A DNA stretch of 15,676 bases from assembly GCA_030618325.1 (NCBI GenBank), contig JAUXDP010000041.1, positions 1-15,676 on the forward strand, read 5' to 3'. Positions 6,243-14,407 of this stretch are shown one piece after another; position 1 is the first letter of the stretch; every line of letters starts with the position of its first letter. This stretch comes from Methylococcaceae bacterium. Its GTDB lineage: Bacteria; Pseudomonadota; Gammaproteobacteria; Methylococcales; Methylomonadaceae. A model generated the notes under the pieces. It was not told the DNA's origin and ran no database searches. It saw only the letters and a list, made by a program, of their open reading frames with translations. Made by a program: the position numbers and the translations under genes.

Positions 6243-7583
6243 ATGCGCCAGGATGCCATGCTTATCTTCCAGGCAGGTATTGAGGCAGCCGACCCTTACC
6301 AGGCTGTTAAACGCAACTTGTTGCTCAATGATAATCAGATTGAAATTTCACTTGATCCCGATAATCCAATTAAAAAACGCACGGGGAAATGGAAGAAAAT
6401 TCACCTGATTTCCTTCGGTAAAGCTGCCTGCTTAATGGCCAAAGCCGCGCAAGAAATTATTCCTGCTGAAATGCTAGCAGAAAAAGGCATTGCGGTTACC
6501 AATTATGAAAACGAAGTGGCTGTTAATCATTTTGATGTTTATGCAGCCGGTCACCCCTTACCCGATTTAGCTGGACTCAATGCTGCAAAAATCATTGCCG
6601 CCAAAGTCCAAAAAGCCCAACAAAATGAACTGGTTTTGGTATTAATTAGCGGAGGCGGCTCGGCATTAATCCCCTACCCCGTTAGCGGCATCAGCCTCGA
6701 TGAAAAAATAACTACAACAGAGTTATTACTGGCATCTGGAGCAACCATTAATCAAATTAACTGCGTTCGCAAACATTTATCAAAATTGAAGGGTGGCGGC
6801 CTGGCCCGAATGACTGCACCAGCTGGTCTTCATGCACTGATCTTATCCGATGTCCTGGGCGATGATTTAAGCGCCATTGCCAGCGGCCCTACCGTACCCG
6901 ATGAAACCACATTTTCCGATGCTATCGCTATTCTTCAATCCAGACAGATTTGGCAAAAGTTGCCAAAAAACGTGCAAAACGTACTGGAAAAAGGGGCGTT
7001 GCATAAAACCCCTGAAACACCGAATGCCGATGATCCCGCTTTCGATCATGTCAGCCACACCCTAATTGGCAGTAACAGCATTAGCGTCAAAGCCATCGTA
7101 GCAGCAGCTAAAAACCTAAATTATGATGCCTTGTTATATAGCAATCAATTGTGCGGCGAAGCTAAGCATGAGGCTGAAAAGCTTGCGCTTTATACTAAAG
7201 AATTAATCAGCCAAGGCATAGACAAACCGGTTGCTATTTTAGCCGGAGGTGAAACTACGGTATCCCTAAAAGGCCAAGGACGAGGTGGCAGGAATCAAGA
7301 AATGGCGCTGGCTTTCACAATTGCCGCCCAGATACATCAATTACCTAACTGCTGGGTATTCCTCAGCGGTGGTACTGATGGCCGTGATGGCCCCACTGAT
7401 GCGGCAGGAGGCCTGGTTGACCCTGGAACCTATCACCGTATTATTGAAGCCAAACTTAATCCGATAGACAGCTTGGCAGATAATGATTCCTATACTTCGC
7501 TGAAAGCAGCCAACGACTTGCTTGAGACGGGTGCAACTGGCACCAATGTCGCTGACTTACAAGTCTTGCTAATCTATCCTTAA
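6243..7583 (+). CDS. gckA: Glycerate 2-kinase (MOFRL family, serine-cycle type)
   Basis: Phosphorylates D-glycerate to 2-phosphoglycerate, feeding C1-derived carbon to enolase and PEP. With this start the protein has 446 residues, normal for the GckA/TtuD family. The N-terminal domain shows LISFGKAA (55-62), GHPLPD (103-108), LVLVLISGGGSAL (130-142), INCVRKHLSKLKGGGLA and LSDVLGDDLSAIASGPTVPD. The C-terminal MOFRL domain shows ILAGGETTVSL, GRGGRNQEMALAF and FLSGGTDGRDGPTDAAGG. The open frame extends back into mtdA, but family homology begins near MRQDAMLIFQAGIEAADP, so ATG 6243 is preferred; TTG 6210 is possible. Neither has a good Shine-Dalgarno. It lies 37 bases after mtdA and 38 before glyA, so it is very likely co-transcribed. 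Confidence 0.93.
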   Translation: MRQDAMLIFQAGIEAADPYQAVKRNLLLNDNQIEISLDPDNPIKKRTGKWKKIHLISFGKAACLMAKAAQEIIPAEMLAEKGIAVTNYENEVAVNHFDVYAAGHPLPDLAGLNAAKIIAAKVQKAQQNELVLVLISGGGSALIPYPVSGISLDEKITTTELLLASGATINQINCVRKHLSKLKGGGLARMTAPAGLHALILSDVLGDDLSAIASGPTVPDETTFSDAIAILQSRQIWQKLPKNVQNVLEKGALHKTPETPNADDPAFDHVSHTLIGSNSISVKAIVAAAKNLNYDALLYSNQLCGEAKHEAEKLALYTKELISQGIDKPVAILAGGETTVSLKGQGRGGRNQEMALAFTIAAQIHQLPNCWVFLSGGTDGRDGPTDAAGGLVDPGTYHRIIEAKLNPIDSLADNDSYTSLKAANDLLETGATGTNVADLQVLLIYP

Positions 7584-7621
7584 TCTTGAATAATACCCCC
7601 ATACTAAATCTGGAGAAATAA

Positions 7622-8878
7622 ATGTTTAACAAGTCCCAAACAATTGCTGGTTATGATGATGAGCTGTTTAAGGCAATTGAGGATGAACATCAACGTCAGG
7701 AAGATCATATTGAACTGATAGCTTCTGAAAATTACACCAGCCCACGGGTTATGGAAGCACAGGGGTCGCAGCTAACCAACAAATATGCTGAGGGTTATCC
7801 TGCAAAACGCTATTACGGTGGCTGTGAATTTGTCGATAAGGTTGAACAATTGGCTATTGATCGTGCAAAAGAACTGTTTGGCGCTGACTACGCTAACGTT
7901 CAACCCCATTCTGGCTCACAAGCTAATATGGCTGTATACATGGCGCTGGTCAAACCGGGCGATACTATTTTAGGATTAAGTCTGGCTGATGGTGGCCATT
8001 TAACCCATGGCGCAAAACCCAATTTCTCCGGAAAAATCTATAACGCCATTCAGTATGGCTTGCACCCAGAAACAGGATTAGTCGATTATGAACAAGTAGA
8101 GGCATTGGCTTTGGAGCATAAGCCGAAAATGATTGTTGCGGGTTTTTCCGCTTATTCCCGAATCATGGACTGGAACCGTTTCCGGGAAATTGCTGATAAA
8201 GTCGGTGCCTATCTGTTTGTAGACATGGCTCATGTTGCGGGCCTTGTTGCGACTGGTTTATATCCTAATCCAGTTCCGATCGCTGATGTTGTCACCAGCA
8301 CAACTCATAAAAGTTTACGTGGCCCCCGAGGCGGTATTATTCTTTGTAAAAGTAACCCTGATCTAGAGAAAAAATTTAACTCTAATATTTTTCCAGGCAT
8401 CCAAGGTGGCCCTTTAATGCATGTGATTGCCGCCAAAGCAGTCGCGTTTAAAGAAGCCATGGAACCAGATTTCAAACTCTATCAACAACAAGTCATTAAA
8501 AATGCCCAGGCGATGGCTGAAGTCTTTATCAAGCGAGGCTTTGATGTGGTTTCTGGCGGTACAGACAACCATTTGATGCTGGTTTCATTAATTCCCAAAG
8601 GTATTACCGGAAAAGCAGCTGATGCAGCATTAGGTGAGGCGCACATTACAGTTAATAAAAACGCCGTTCCAAATGATCCAGAATCACCCTTTGTCACCAG
8701 TGGTATTCGTGTAGGCACCCCTGCCCCAACTACAAGAGGATTTAAAGAGGAGCAAATGAGTGAAGTGGCTGAGTTAATGTGCGATGTAATGGAAAATATG
8801 GATGATGCAACCACCATTTCAGGAGTACGGGAAAAAGTCAGTACACTTTGTGCAAATTTCCCCGTTTACAATAATTAA
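7622..8878 (+). CDS. glyA: Serine hydroxymethyltransferase
   Basis: PLP enzyme that condenses glycine with methylene-H4F to give serine, the entry reaction of the serine cycle, and the main C1 donor reaction in other bacteria. The protein has 418 residues (E. coli 417). Diagnostic stretches are ELIASENYTS (31-40), YAEGYPAKRYYGG (55-67), QPHSGSQAN (94-102), the PLP-contacting VDMAHVAGL (D201, H204), and the Schiff-base lysine K230 in TSTTHKSLRGPRGG. The substrate-binding C-terminal part has TSGIRVGTPAPTTRG. A GGAGA Shine-Dalgarno (7611-7615) sits six bases before ATG. In the operon it lies between glycerate kinase and formate-H4F ligase, which points to a C1-assimilation copy; a second housekeeping glyA elsewhere is likely but not visible. 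Confidence 0.97.
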   Translation: MFNKSQTIAGYDDELFKAIEDEHQRQEDHIELIASENYTSPRVMEAQGSQLTNKYAEGYPAKRYYGGCEFVDKVEQLAIDRAKELFGADYANVQPHSGSQANMAVYMALVKPGDTILGLSLADGGHLTHGAKPNFSGKIYNAIQYGLHPETGLVDYEQVEALALEHKPKMIVAGFSAYSRIMDWNRFREIADKVGAYLFVDMAHVAGLVATGLYPNPVPIADVVTSTTHKSLRGPRGGIILCKSNPDLEKKFNSNIFPGIQGGPLMHVIAAKAVAFKEAMEPDFKLYQQQVIKNAQAMAEVFIKRGFDVVSGGTDNHLMLVSLIPKGITGKAADAALGEAHITVNKNAVPNDPESPFVTSGIRVGTPAPTTRGFKEEQMSEVAELMCDVMENMDDATTISGVREKVSTLCANFPVYNN

Positions 8879-8892
8879 ACCTAGAAAAAATC

Positions 8893-10566
8893 ATGTCTGA
8901 TATCGAGATCGCTCATAAAGCGGAAATGAAGCCCATTATCGGCTTGGCACAAGAAAAGTTTGGTATCCCCGCAGAGCATCTTGATCCGTATGGACACTAT
9001 AAAACCAAAATATCGCTTGAATATATAGACAGCCTCAGCAATCAAACTGATGGCAAACTAATTTTAGTTACAGCCATAAGCCCCACCCCAGCAGGAGAGG
9101 GTAAAACCACGACATCAGTCGGTCTTGGGGATGCAATGAACCGGATCGGCAAAAAAACCATCATGTGCCTGCGTGAACCCTCTTTGGGTCCATGCTTTGG
9201 TATTAAAGGCGGTGCTGCTGGTGGCGGGTATTCTCAGGTGGTGCCAATGGAAGATATCAATCTCCACTTCACCGGTGATTTTCATGCCATTGGTGTAGCT
9301 CATAACCTGCTCTCAGCCATGATTGATAACCACATCACTCATGGCAACACTTTGGATATCGATTCCCGAAGAATTCAATGGAAGCGGGTTGTCGATATGA
9401 ATGACAGAGCTCTGCGTGAGATAACTGTTGGCCAAGGTGGCCCAGCCAATGGCTATTTACGTGAAGATGGTTTTGACATTGTGGTGGCTTCTGAAATTAT
9501 GGCCATTTTATGCCTGGCCACCAGTCGAGCGGATCTGAAAGAACGCTTAGGACGTATCGTGATCGGCTACAAAACTGATAAAGTCACACCCATTTATGCT
9601 CGTGATTTAAAAGCTCAAGGCGCAATGGCAGCCTTGTTAAAAGATGCGATAAAACCCAACCTGGTACAAACCCTGGAAAATAATATCGCCATCATCCACG
9701 GCGGCCCTTTTGCTAATATCGCCCATGGTTGTAACACCGTTACTGCCACTAAAACGGCACTAAAACTGGCAGACTATGTGGTGACCGAGGCAGGTTTCGG
9801 AGCCGATTTAGGTGCAGAAAAATTTATCGATATTAAATGCCGTATGTCGGGTTTAAAACCTTCCGCTGCCGTTCTGGTCGCCACAGCCAGAGCATTAAAA
9901 TTCCACGGCGGAGTCGCCAAAGAAGACTTAAACCAGGAAAACCTATCTGCCTTAGAAGAAGGTTTTGTCAACCTGGAACGCCATCTACATAATATTACTA
10001 ATCACTACGGACTACCCTGCGTAGTTTGTATTAATCATTTCACTTTTGATACCGATGCCGAGATTGCATTACTCAAAGGAAAATGCGAAGCCCTCGGTGT
10101 AAAATGCGTAGTATCAAAACATTGGGCCGAAGGCGGTGCCGGTGCCAAACAACTAGCGCAGGAAGTCATCAATATTGTCGATAATCGCGAACCTGGATTC
10201 AGCTATGTTTACGATGAGAACTTGAGTCTTTGGGACAAAATTGAGGCTATAGCAACCAAGCTCTATGGTGCAGCCAGCATTTCTGCAAGCGCAAAAGTGA
10301 AAAATCAAATTGCTGACTGGGAGACTGAATATGGGAAATTTCCGGTCTGCATTGCCAAAACCCAAATGTCTTTTTCTACAGACCCAAGTGCCAAAGGTGC
10401 TCCATCAGGCCATATCATAGAAATCAGAGAAGTTAGACTAGCCAATGGTGCAGGATTCATTGTAGCCGTTGCCGGTAACATGATGACCATGCCCGGCTTA
10501 CCTAAAGTACCCGCAGCCGAAAGAATTGATATTTTGGATGACGGAACGATAACAGGGCTTTTCTAA
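8893..10566 (+). CDS. fhs: Formate-tetrahydrofolate ligase
   Basis: ATP-dependent formation of 10-formyl-H4F from formate and H4F; in methylotrophs called FtfL, the entry of formate into assimilation. The protein has 557 residues, as is usual. It has the P-loop PTPAGEGKTTT (64-74) and the region LREPSLGPCFGIKGGAAGGG (93-112), followed by VVPMEDINLHFTGDFHAI. Later motifs include VTEAGFGADLGAEKF, KFHGGVAKEDL, KHWAEGGAGAKQLA and, near the end, MTMPGLPKVPAAERIDI. The ATG lies 14 bases after the glyA stop, with a weak Shine-Dalgarno, so translational coupling is plausible. It is the last gene of the run. The product needs a cyclohydrolase (fch or folD) to reach MtdA; no such gene is in the window. 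No strong terminator follows: only a 6-bp hairpin (10628-10633/10645-10650) without a T run. Confidence 0.97.
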   Translation: MSDIEIAHKAEMKPIIGLAQEKFGIPAEHLDPYGHYKTKISLEYIDSLSNQTDGKLILVTAISPTPAGEGKTTTSVGLGDAMNRIGKKTIMCLREPSLGPCFGIKGGAAGGGYSQVVPMEDINLHFTGDFHAIGVAHNLLSAMIDNHITHGNTLDIDSRRIQWKRVVDMNDRALREITVGQGGPANGYLREDGFDIVVASEIMAILCLATSRADLKERLGRIVIGYKTDKVTPIYARDLKAQGAMAALLKDAIKPNLVQTLENNIAIIHGGPFANIAHGCNTVTATKTALKLADYVVTEAGFGADLGAEKFIDIKCRMSGLKPSAAVLVATARALKFHGGVAKEDLNQENLSALEEGFVNLERHLHNITNHYGLPCVVCINHFTFDTDAEIALLKGKCEALGVKCVVSKHWAEGGAGAKQLAQEVINIVDNREPGFSYVYDENLSLWDKIEAIATKLYGAASISASAKVKNQIADWETEYGKFPVCIAKTQMSFSTDPSAKGAPSGHIIEIREVRLANGAGFIVAVAGNMMTMPGLPKVPAAERIDILDDGTITGLF

Positions 10567-10665
10567 TACCTCTTCTCCTTGTGATTGGAACCCAATTATA
10601 AACTCTCTGGTTTAAATGCCTGGGCTTTTGCCTCTCCGTCGCAAAGGCAAGAGATAGCATACCCC

Positions 10666-11070
10666 TCATTCATTCTCTTTAACCATTTCTGGGGTAATAT
10701 CGCAAGGTACTTTCAATGAATCAGCAATTTTTGTAAAGCTAGCAAAAAGCTCTACAACCTGCTTCATTTCAATAATCTCCTCATCGGTAGACCCTGCCAT
10801 AAGAGCAGATGCCTCATGAGCCAGTGTGCAATATTCACAATTGTTAACGATCGACACTGCAACAGCGATTAGCTCTTTAGTTTTCCGATCAAGGGATCTT
10901 TGCTGCCCCATGATGATTTTCCATCTGTTCCAGTTCAGTTCAAGCCATGCTGGGTCTGCTCCAGCTTGGGCCCTAAAGAAATTCGGCACCATACCAAATT
11001 GAGATGCTATTTCATCGAAAATCTCTTTTACTTTACCTGTGGCCTGTTCATCGGACATAAGATTTATCAT
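10666..11070 (-). CDS. AhpD-like/carboxymuconolactone decarboxylase family protein
   Basis: A 134-residue single-domain helical protein of the AhpD-like fold. The redox signature is complete: Glu66, Cys78, Cys81 and His85 (KELIAVAVSIVNNCEYCTLAHEA), with the same spacing as the Glu-Cys-Cys-His relay of mycobacterial AhpD (E118, C130, C133, H137). This suggests a peroxidase or thiol-disulfide role against peroxides; the physiological partner is unknown. The N-terminus (ATGKVKEIFDEIASQFGMVP, NFFRAQ) is typical of 'peroxidase-related' members. A good Shine-Dalgarno (AGGGG on the minus strand, around 11078-11082) supports ATG 11070. It converges on fhs from the other strand with 99 bases between, and shares its strand with the redox membrane protein 212 bases upstream. 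Confidence 0.85.
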   Translation of the reverse strand: MINLMSDEQATGKVKEIFDEIASQFGMVPNFFRAQAGADPAWLELNWNRWKIIMGQQRSLDRKTKELIAVAVSIVNNCEYCTLAHEASALMAGSTDEEIIEMKQVVELFASFTKIADSLKVPCDITPEMVKENE

Positions 11071-11282
11071 TCGTTACCCCTACTTTTCCTGCCATCTATA
11101 TCGAATTATTAGTTTTTTCTGTCATCAAAAATGCAGTACTTTTGATTATCTGGATACAATTGTGTGAAAGATTATAGCTCACCTAATACCGTTTGTTTAT
11201 TCATCTTATCTTTCTAATCTCCAAATTTTATAATCTACTACCGACAAATACTACAACGCCCAGGTTTTGCCAAGGCAGCAGA
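11071..11282. other. Intergenic region between the AhpD-like and DsbD-like genes
   Basis: The 212 bases hold no supported gene. A 7-bp inverted repeat ATCAAAA/TTTTGAT (11124-11130/11140-11146, 9-base loop) lies about 55 bases upstream of the AhpD-like start. On the minus strand it could be a weak terminator of the upstream operon (a T-poor tail argues against it) or a regulatory site. The rest is AT-rich, as a promoter region would be. Confidence 0.4.
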
Positions 11283-12548
11283 TCAGGATTTCAATTTCTG
11301 CATCAATGCCACCGAGACAGTCAGCGTAATAGCTGCGAAAATCACTCCCACAGAAACCAACATATTATTAAGCCATCCCGGTTTTAGAAGCAATATAGCT
11401 CCTAAGCCCAGCATCATACTCCCCGATAATAGTTTCAATGAACGCCCCTCCTTTTCTGACAGTTTTTTGCTTCCCAGTGTCAATGTGAACAGTAAAACTA
11501 TCACTAGTAAAGGAATGATGTAAACCGCGTTATAAAAGGCCAGATACAAATAATATTGTGCGCTGCTCAAATCATTTAGGGTTAAAACCCGGGTAAAAAC
11601 CATCGGCAAGCCAGCAGTACAGAGTAGCTCATAACTATTAGCGGCAATTGCCAGAATAATGGTGGCACCAATCATGGTTGGCCAGCTCCCAGTTTGGCTA
11701 ATATCTCGTATTCGGGCAAACAATTTGGATCTAGCCGAATCTGACATGGACAATGATACTCCTTGCTTAAAAAAGAAATAATCTTTGATGTTGAGAAGCC
11801 CAAAACAGATGGCAATGAGGCCAGCTACAGCAGTAATTATTCTCAGCTGTTTGGTAACCAAGAACAGATTGAGCCATGCGCTCATAAATAAAAAATACAT
11901 TAAGCCAGAACATAAAACAAAGGTGCAACCGATAGTCAGCATCCTTGCCCGACTACGATGATGCACCATCAAGCTGAGTAGAAAAAATAGGACAAAAAAA
12001 GCACAAGGATTAAAGGCATCCAATGCGGCTATCAGTAAGGTAAAAACTGGTAGCGAAAAATCCTGGTAATGAATTTTACCCAGCTTGGGAATATTGAAAT
12101 ACTCCTGTATTTTGCCAGCCTGACCATCTTTCTGTTGATGACAAGCCTGTAATTTTTCCTCCAATTCCCAGCCAGTTGTTCTAGCATTGTCATAGCCTAC
12201 TATCATTTGGCCACAAAAAATAAAAGCAGGAACCGAATTGGCTGATTGCTGCAATTGTTTTGCCATCGATAAAAAAAGTTCCTGATTTTCCCTGCTACCC
12301 ACCAAGTCATAACTATGCAAAGTTAACCAAGGATAGATTTTTGACAAATTGTTTACAAAAGGCTTTGCTTCTTTGCAGTGCGGACAATATCGCGACCCAA
12401 AATAATGTAAAGTTACTTTATTCGACTTTTCAATACCAGCATCGGTTTCTACTTGTGCATTAATTGGAGTAGATACACTAATCAGTATGATCAGGCAAAA
12501 AATATGGACAGCAGATTTGAACAAGTTATTTTGAGTGGCTTCTGTCAT
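11283..12548 (-). CDS. Thioredoxin-fold domain fused to a DsbD/CcdA-like membrane domain
   Basis: A 421-residue envelope protein. An N-terminal signal or anchor (about 13-31, ending PINA) is followed by a periplasmic thioredoxin-fold domain (about 45-138). That domain has a CPHC active site (55-58: SRYCPHCKEA) and a likely cis-Pro loop (NSVPAFIFCG). The C-terminal half has about six hydrophobic segments (starting near 166, 204, 234, 290, 335 and 375; a last one near 395-412). It carries the paired intramembrane cysteines expected of DsbD/CcdA electron transporters: Cys182 in DAFNPCAFF and Cys310 in YELLCTAGLP. The likely job is moving reducing equivalents across the inner membrane to periplasmic proteins, e.g. 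cytochrome c maturation or disulfide repair. The domain order (thioredoxin first) differs from DsbD, where it is last. Its start lies inside the upstream gene (23-bp overlap), so the two are coupled. Confidence 0.85.
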   Translation of the reverse strand: MTEATQNNLFKSAVHIFCLIILISVSTPINAQVETDAGIEKSNKVTLHYFGSRYCPHCKEAKPFVNNLSKIYPWLTLHSYDLVGSRENQELFLSMAKQLQQSANSVPAFIFCGQMIVGYDNARTTGWELEEKLQACHQQKDGQAGKIQEYFNIPKLGKIHYQDFSLPVFTLLIAALDAFNPCAFFVLFFLLSLMVHHRSRARMLTIGCTFVLCSGLMYFLFMSAWLNLFLVTKQLRIITAVAGLIAICFGLLNIKDYFFFKQGVSLSMSDSARSKLFARIRDISQTGSWPTMIGATIILAIAANSYELLCTAGLPMVFTRVLTLNDLSSAQYYLYLAFYNAVYIIPLLVIVLLFTLTLGSKKLSEKEGRSLKLLSGSMMLGLGAILLLKPGWLNNMLVSVGVIFAAITLTVSVALMQKLKS

Positions 12549-14094
12549 CTAGGACGGTCCATAGTTTGTATAAATGCAAGTTATCATCAGTATCGACCGT
12601 AATGGTATATTTTAGCTCTTCATCACTTAATGCTTGCATATTTTTAAGCTGATTTTCCAGTACATTTTGATCTGCTTCTGACACATTATCTTGTTGTCTA
12701 GCACGATCATTAATGCGTTGTATAAGAGTTTGTGTATCAGTCTGGGTATTTACTATCAAAAACGGAACTTGCAACTGCTCAGCCTGTTGGGAAAACAGAT
12801 CGCGTTGATGATGTACTAGAAAAGTAGCATCCACAATCACATTGTAACCTGCGTTAATGATCTTGACTGTCAACTGCAACAAATGTTGATAAGTCATCTC
12901 ACTGTTTGTTTGACTGTACAAGTTACTAGCAATTCCAGAATGGCTATTGTTCTGAGGGGAAAGGCTGTGTAAACGCTTTCTTTCCACGTCAGATCGTATC
13001 CTGATGGCCTGATAGCGACTAATGATTTGTTCAGACAACCAGCTTTTTCCGGAGCCGGATACTCCGTGCATAATCATCATCAGCGGCGTGGTTGTTTGAG
13101 TGTAACTGTTTGCCAATTGCAAATAGCCTTGATAGCTAATAATAGCTTGCTGATGTTCTTCATCTGACGTACTTTGGCTAGCACGAATCGCATTGACTTT
13201 GGCTCTAACCATGGCGCGGTAAACCAGATAAAAGCGCAGCAGTTTCAATCCGGCATAATCACCGCTGAATTGTAGATATTCATTTAGAAACTGAAAAGCC
13301 AGATCGTGTCGTTGCTTGTCCTGTAAGTCCATAACCAAAAATGCAATTTCACTAATAACGTCTATCCAATAAAGAGAAGGATTAAATTCGATACCGTCAA
13401 ATGGGACAACTTGACCTTCAATTAATGCGATGTTACCCAGATGTAAATCGCCATGACATTCGCGGATAAAGCCAGCCTGTTTCCGTTGTTTGAAAAACGG
13501 TAAAAGCGTAGTATTTTGCTGTTCGCTCCACGATGCCAACTGAGTCAAACCATCCGGTTTTTCTATACCATCTAGTTGCGAAATTTGGCTGAAATTCTCC
13601 CGTACAAACTGCATGATAGTATCTGCGCTGCCAAATTTCGTATCGTCTACTGTACTCTCAATTTCACTATGAAAAGTGGCGATGATTTTTGCCGTTTGCT
13701 TTATATGTTCGCAGGTCAGTTGATTCTGAGCCAGTAATAGATCGAAAGTTTTGTCTTCCTCAAACTGGCGCATTTTGACAGCATATTCAATCGCCGTACC
13801 AGAATCGTCTAATGTGGGCTGTTGTTCAGTTCCACTGATCGTCACCATATCAAGGTATATATCCGGTGCCAGTCGTGAATTTAGACGTAATTCTTCAAGG
13901 CAATAATGCCGACGTTTTTCTAAGCTGGAAAAATCGAGAAAACCAAGATTGAGTGGTTTTTTAATTTTATAAGCATAGGGCCCTGTCAGCAGTACCCAGG
14001 AAATATGGGTTTCGATGACCTTAAAATACTCGATTTCATGAGGAAATAGCGCTGGGCTTTGCAGAGACTGAATCAATAAAGGACTACTATTCAT
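12526..14094 (-). CDS. APH-like phosphotransferase fused to a P-loop kinase
   Basis: A 522-residue cytoplasmic two-domain protein, usually annotated 'bifunctional aminoglycoside phosphotransferase/ATP-binding protein'. The N-terminal domain (about 1-320) has a kinase-like fold with AYKIKKPLNLGFLDFSS (41-57; the lysines match the ATP-lysine region), the catalytic loop HGDLHLGN (214-221) and the metal-binding Asp233 of PFDGIEF. The C-terminal domain (about 335-500) has the Walker A GVSGSGKS (344-351), IRSDVERKRL (366-375) and INAGYNVIVDATFL, as in small-molecule or zeta-toxin-like kinases. The substrate is unknown in this family, and antibiotic resistance should not be assumed from the name. 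It is the first gene of a pair with the redox membrane protein, which begins within its last 23 bases. Confidence 0.85.
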   Translation of the reverse strand: MNSSPLLIQSLQSPALFPHEIEYFKVIETHISWVLLTGPYAYKIKKPLNLGFLDFSSLEKRRHYCLEELRLNSRLAPDIYLDMVTISGTEQQPTLDDSGTAIEYAVKMRQFEEDKTFDLLLAQNQLTCEHIKQTAKIIATFHSEIESTVDDTKFGSADTIMQFVRENFSQISQLDGIEKPDGLTQLASWSEQQNTTLLPFFKQRKQAGFIRECHGDLHLGNIALIEGQVVPFDGIEFNPSLYWIDVISEIAFLVMDLQDKQRHDLAFQFLNEYLQFSGDYAGLKLLRFYLVYRAMVRAKVNAIRASQSTSDEEHQQAIISYQGYLQLANSYTQTTTPLMMIMHGVSGSGKSWLSEQIISRYQAIRIRSDVERKRLHSLSPQNNSHSGIASNLYSQTNSEMTYQHLLQLTVKIINAGYNVIVDATFLVHHQRDLFSQQAEQLQVPFLIVNTQTDTQTLIQRINDRARQQDNVSEADQNVLENQLKNMQALSDEELKYTITVDTDDNLHLYKLWTVLDDRSHSK

Positions 14095-14195
14095 ATGACG
14101 ACAGCTGTTGAGGGTTTAATATACACTCATCGCACATCAAACAAAGCTTTTTAAATCTCCCTTATCCTCACTTCCATGAAGCTAAGAATACAGAT

Positions 14196-14264
14196 ATAGG
14201 ATGTGCTAAGGTACGAAGCGCATCTTTCGCGATTGATGCGCTTCCTATCGTCAGCACATCCTAT
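14196..14264. repeat. REPIN-like nested palindrome
   Basis: The outer arms ATAGGATGTGCT (14196-14207) and AGCACATCCTAT (14253-14264) are perfect 12-bp complements. The inner arms GAAGCGCATC (14215-14224) and GATGCGCTTC (14235-14244) are perfect 10-bp complements around the loop TTTCGCGATT. The unpaired intervals are 7 and 8 bases. This organisation, two inverted REP units each with a bulge, matches REPIN/BIME elements spread by RAYT transposases. I recall near-identical motifs as a high-copy intergenic repeat in methanotroph genomes, which should be verified. It could also act as a transcription barrier between the divergent genes. Confidence 0.82.
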
Positions 14265-14332
14265 GTTATTCTCTTAACTTAATAGCAATACCCCTTACCC
14301 CAACAGGAAAAGGACACAACTGATTTGTTTAA

Positions 14333-14369
14333 TATAAGATGAGTAAAGTTGACAAGATAACATCTTATA
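14333..14369. repeat. 9-bp inverted repeat upstream of the phosphorylase gene
   Basis: TATAAGATG (14333-14341) and CATCTTATA (14361-14369) are perfect complements separated by 19 bases that include TTGACA. It may be a regulator's dyad operator or a leader hairpin. The AT-rich arms make chance occurrence possible. Confidence 0.4.
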
Positions 14370-14407
14370 AGGATCATCAGGAGTTATCATCATAAAAAAA
14401 TCAGCTT

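Larger units (their letters stand above)
14095..14407. other. Divergent intergenic region
   Basis: This 313-base region separates the minus-strand kinase gene from the plus-strand phosphorylase and must contain both promoters. It holds a 69-bp nested palindrome (14196-14264) and a 9-bp inverted repeat (14333-14341/14361-14369). A TTGACA at 14349-14354 has no convincing -10 at the correct distance. An AGGAG at 14379-14383 lies too far (24 bases) from the phosphorylase ATG to serve it and precedes no recognisable frame. No coding frame is supported here. Confidence 0.6.

Noticed and set aside
10567..10665. Terminator after fhs
   Set aside because: The best hairpin is 6 bp with an 11-base loop (10628-10650) and no T run. 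Not strong enough to list as a terminator.
12526..14094. Antibiotic resistance gene (aminoglycoside phosphotransferase)
   Set aside because: The N-terminal fold is only APH-like and is fused to a P-loop kinase. This fused family is widespread and chromosomal with no established resistance role.
14349..14377. sigma70 promoter for the phosphorylase gene from TTGACA at 14349
   Set aside because: No acceptable -10 hexamer at 16-18 bases; TATAAG lies only 11 bases away.
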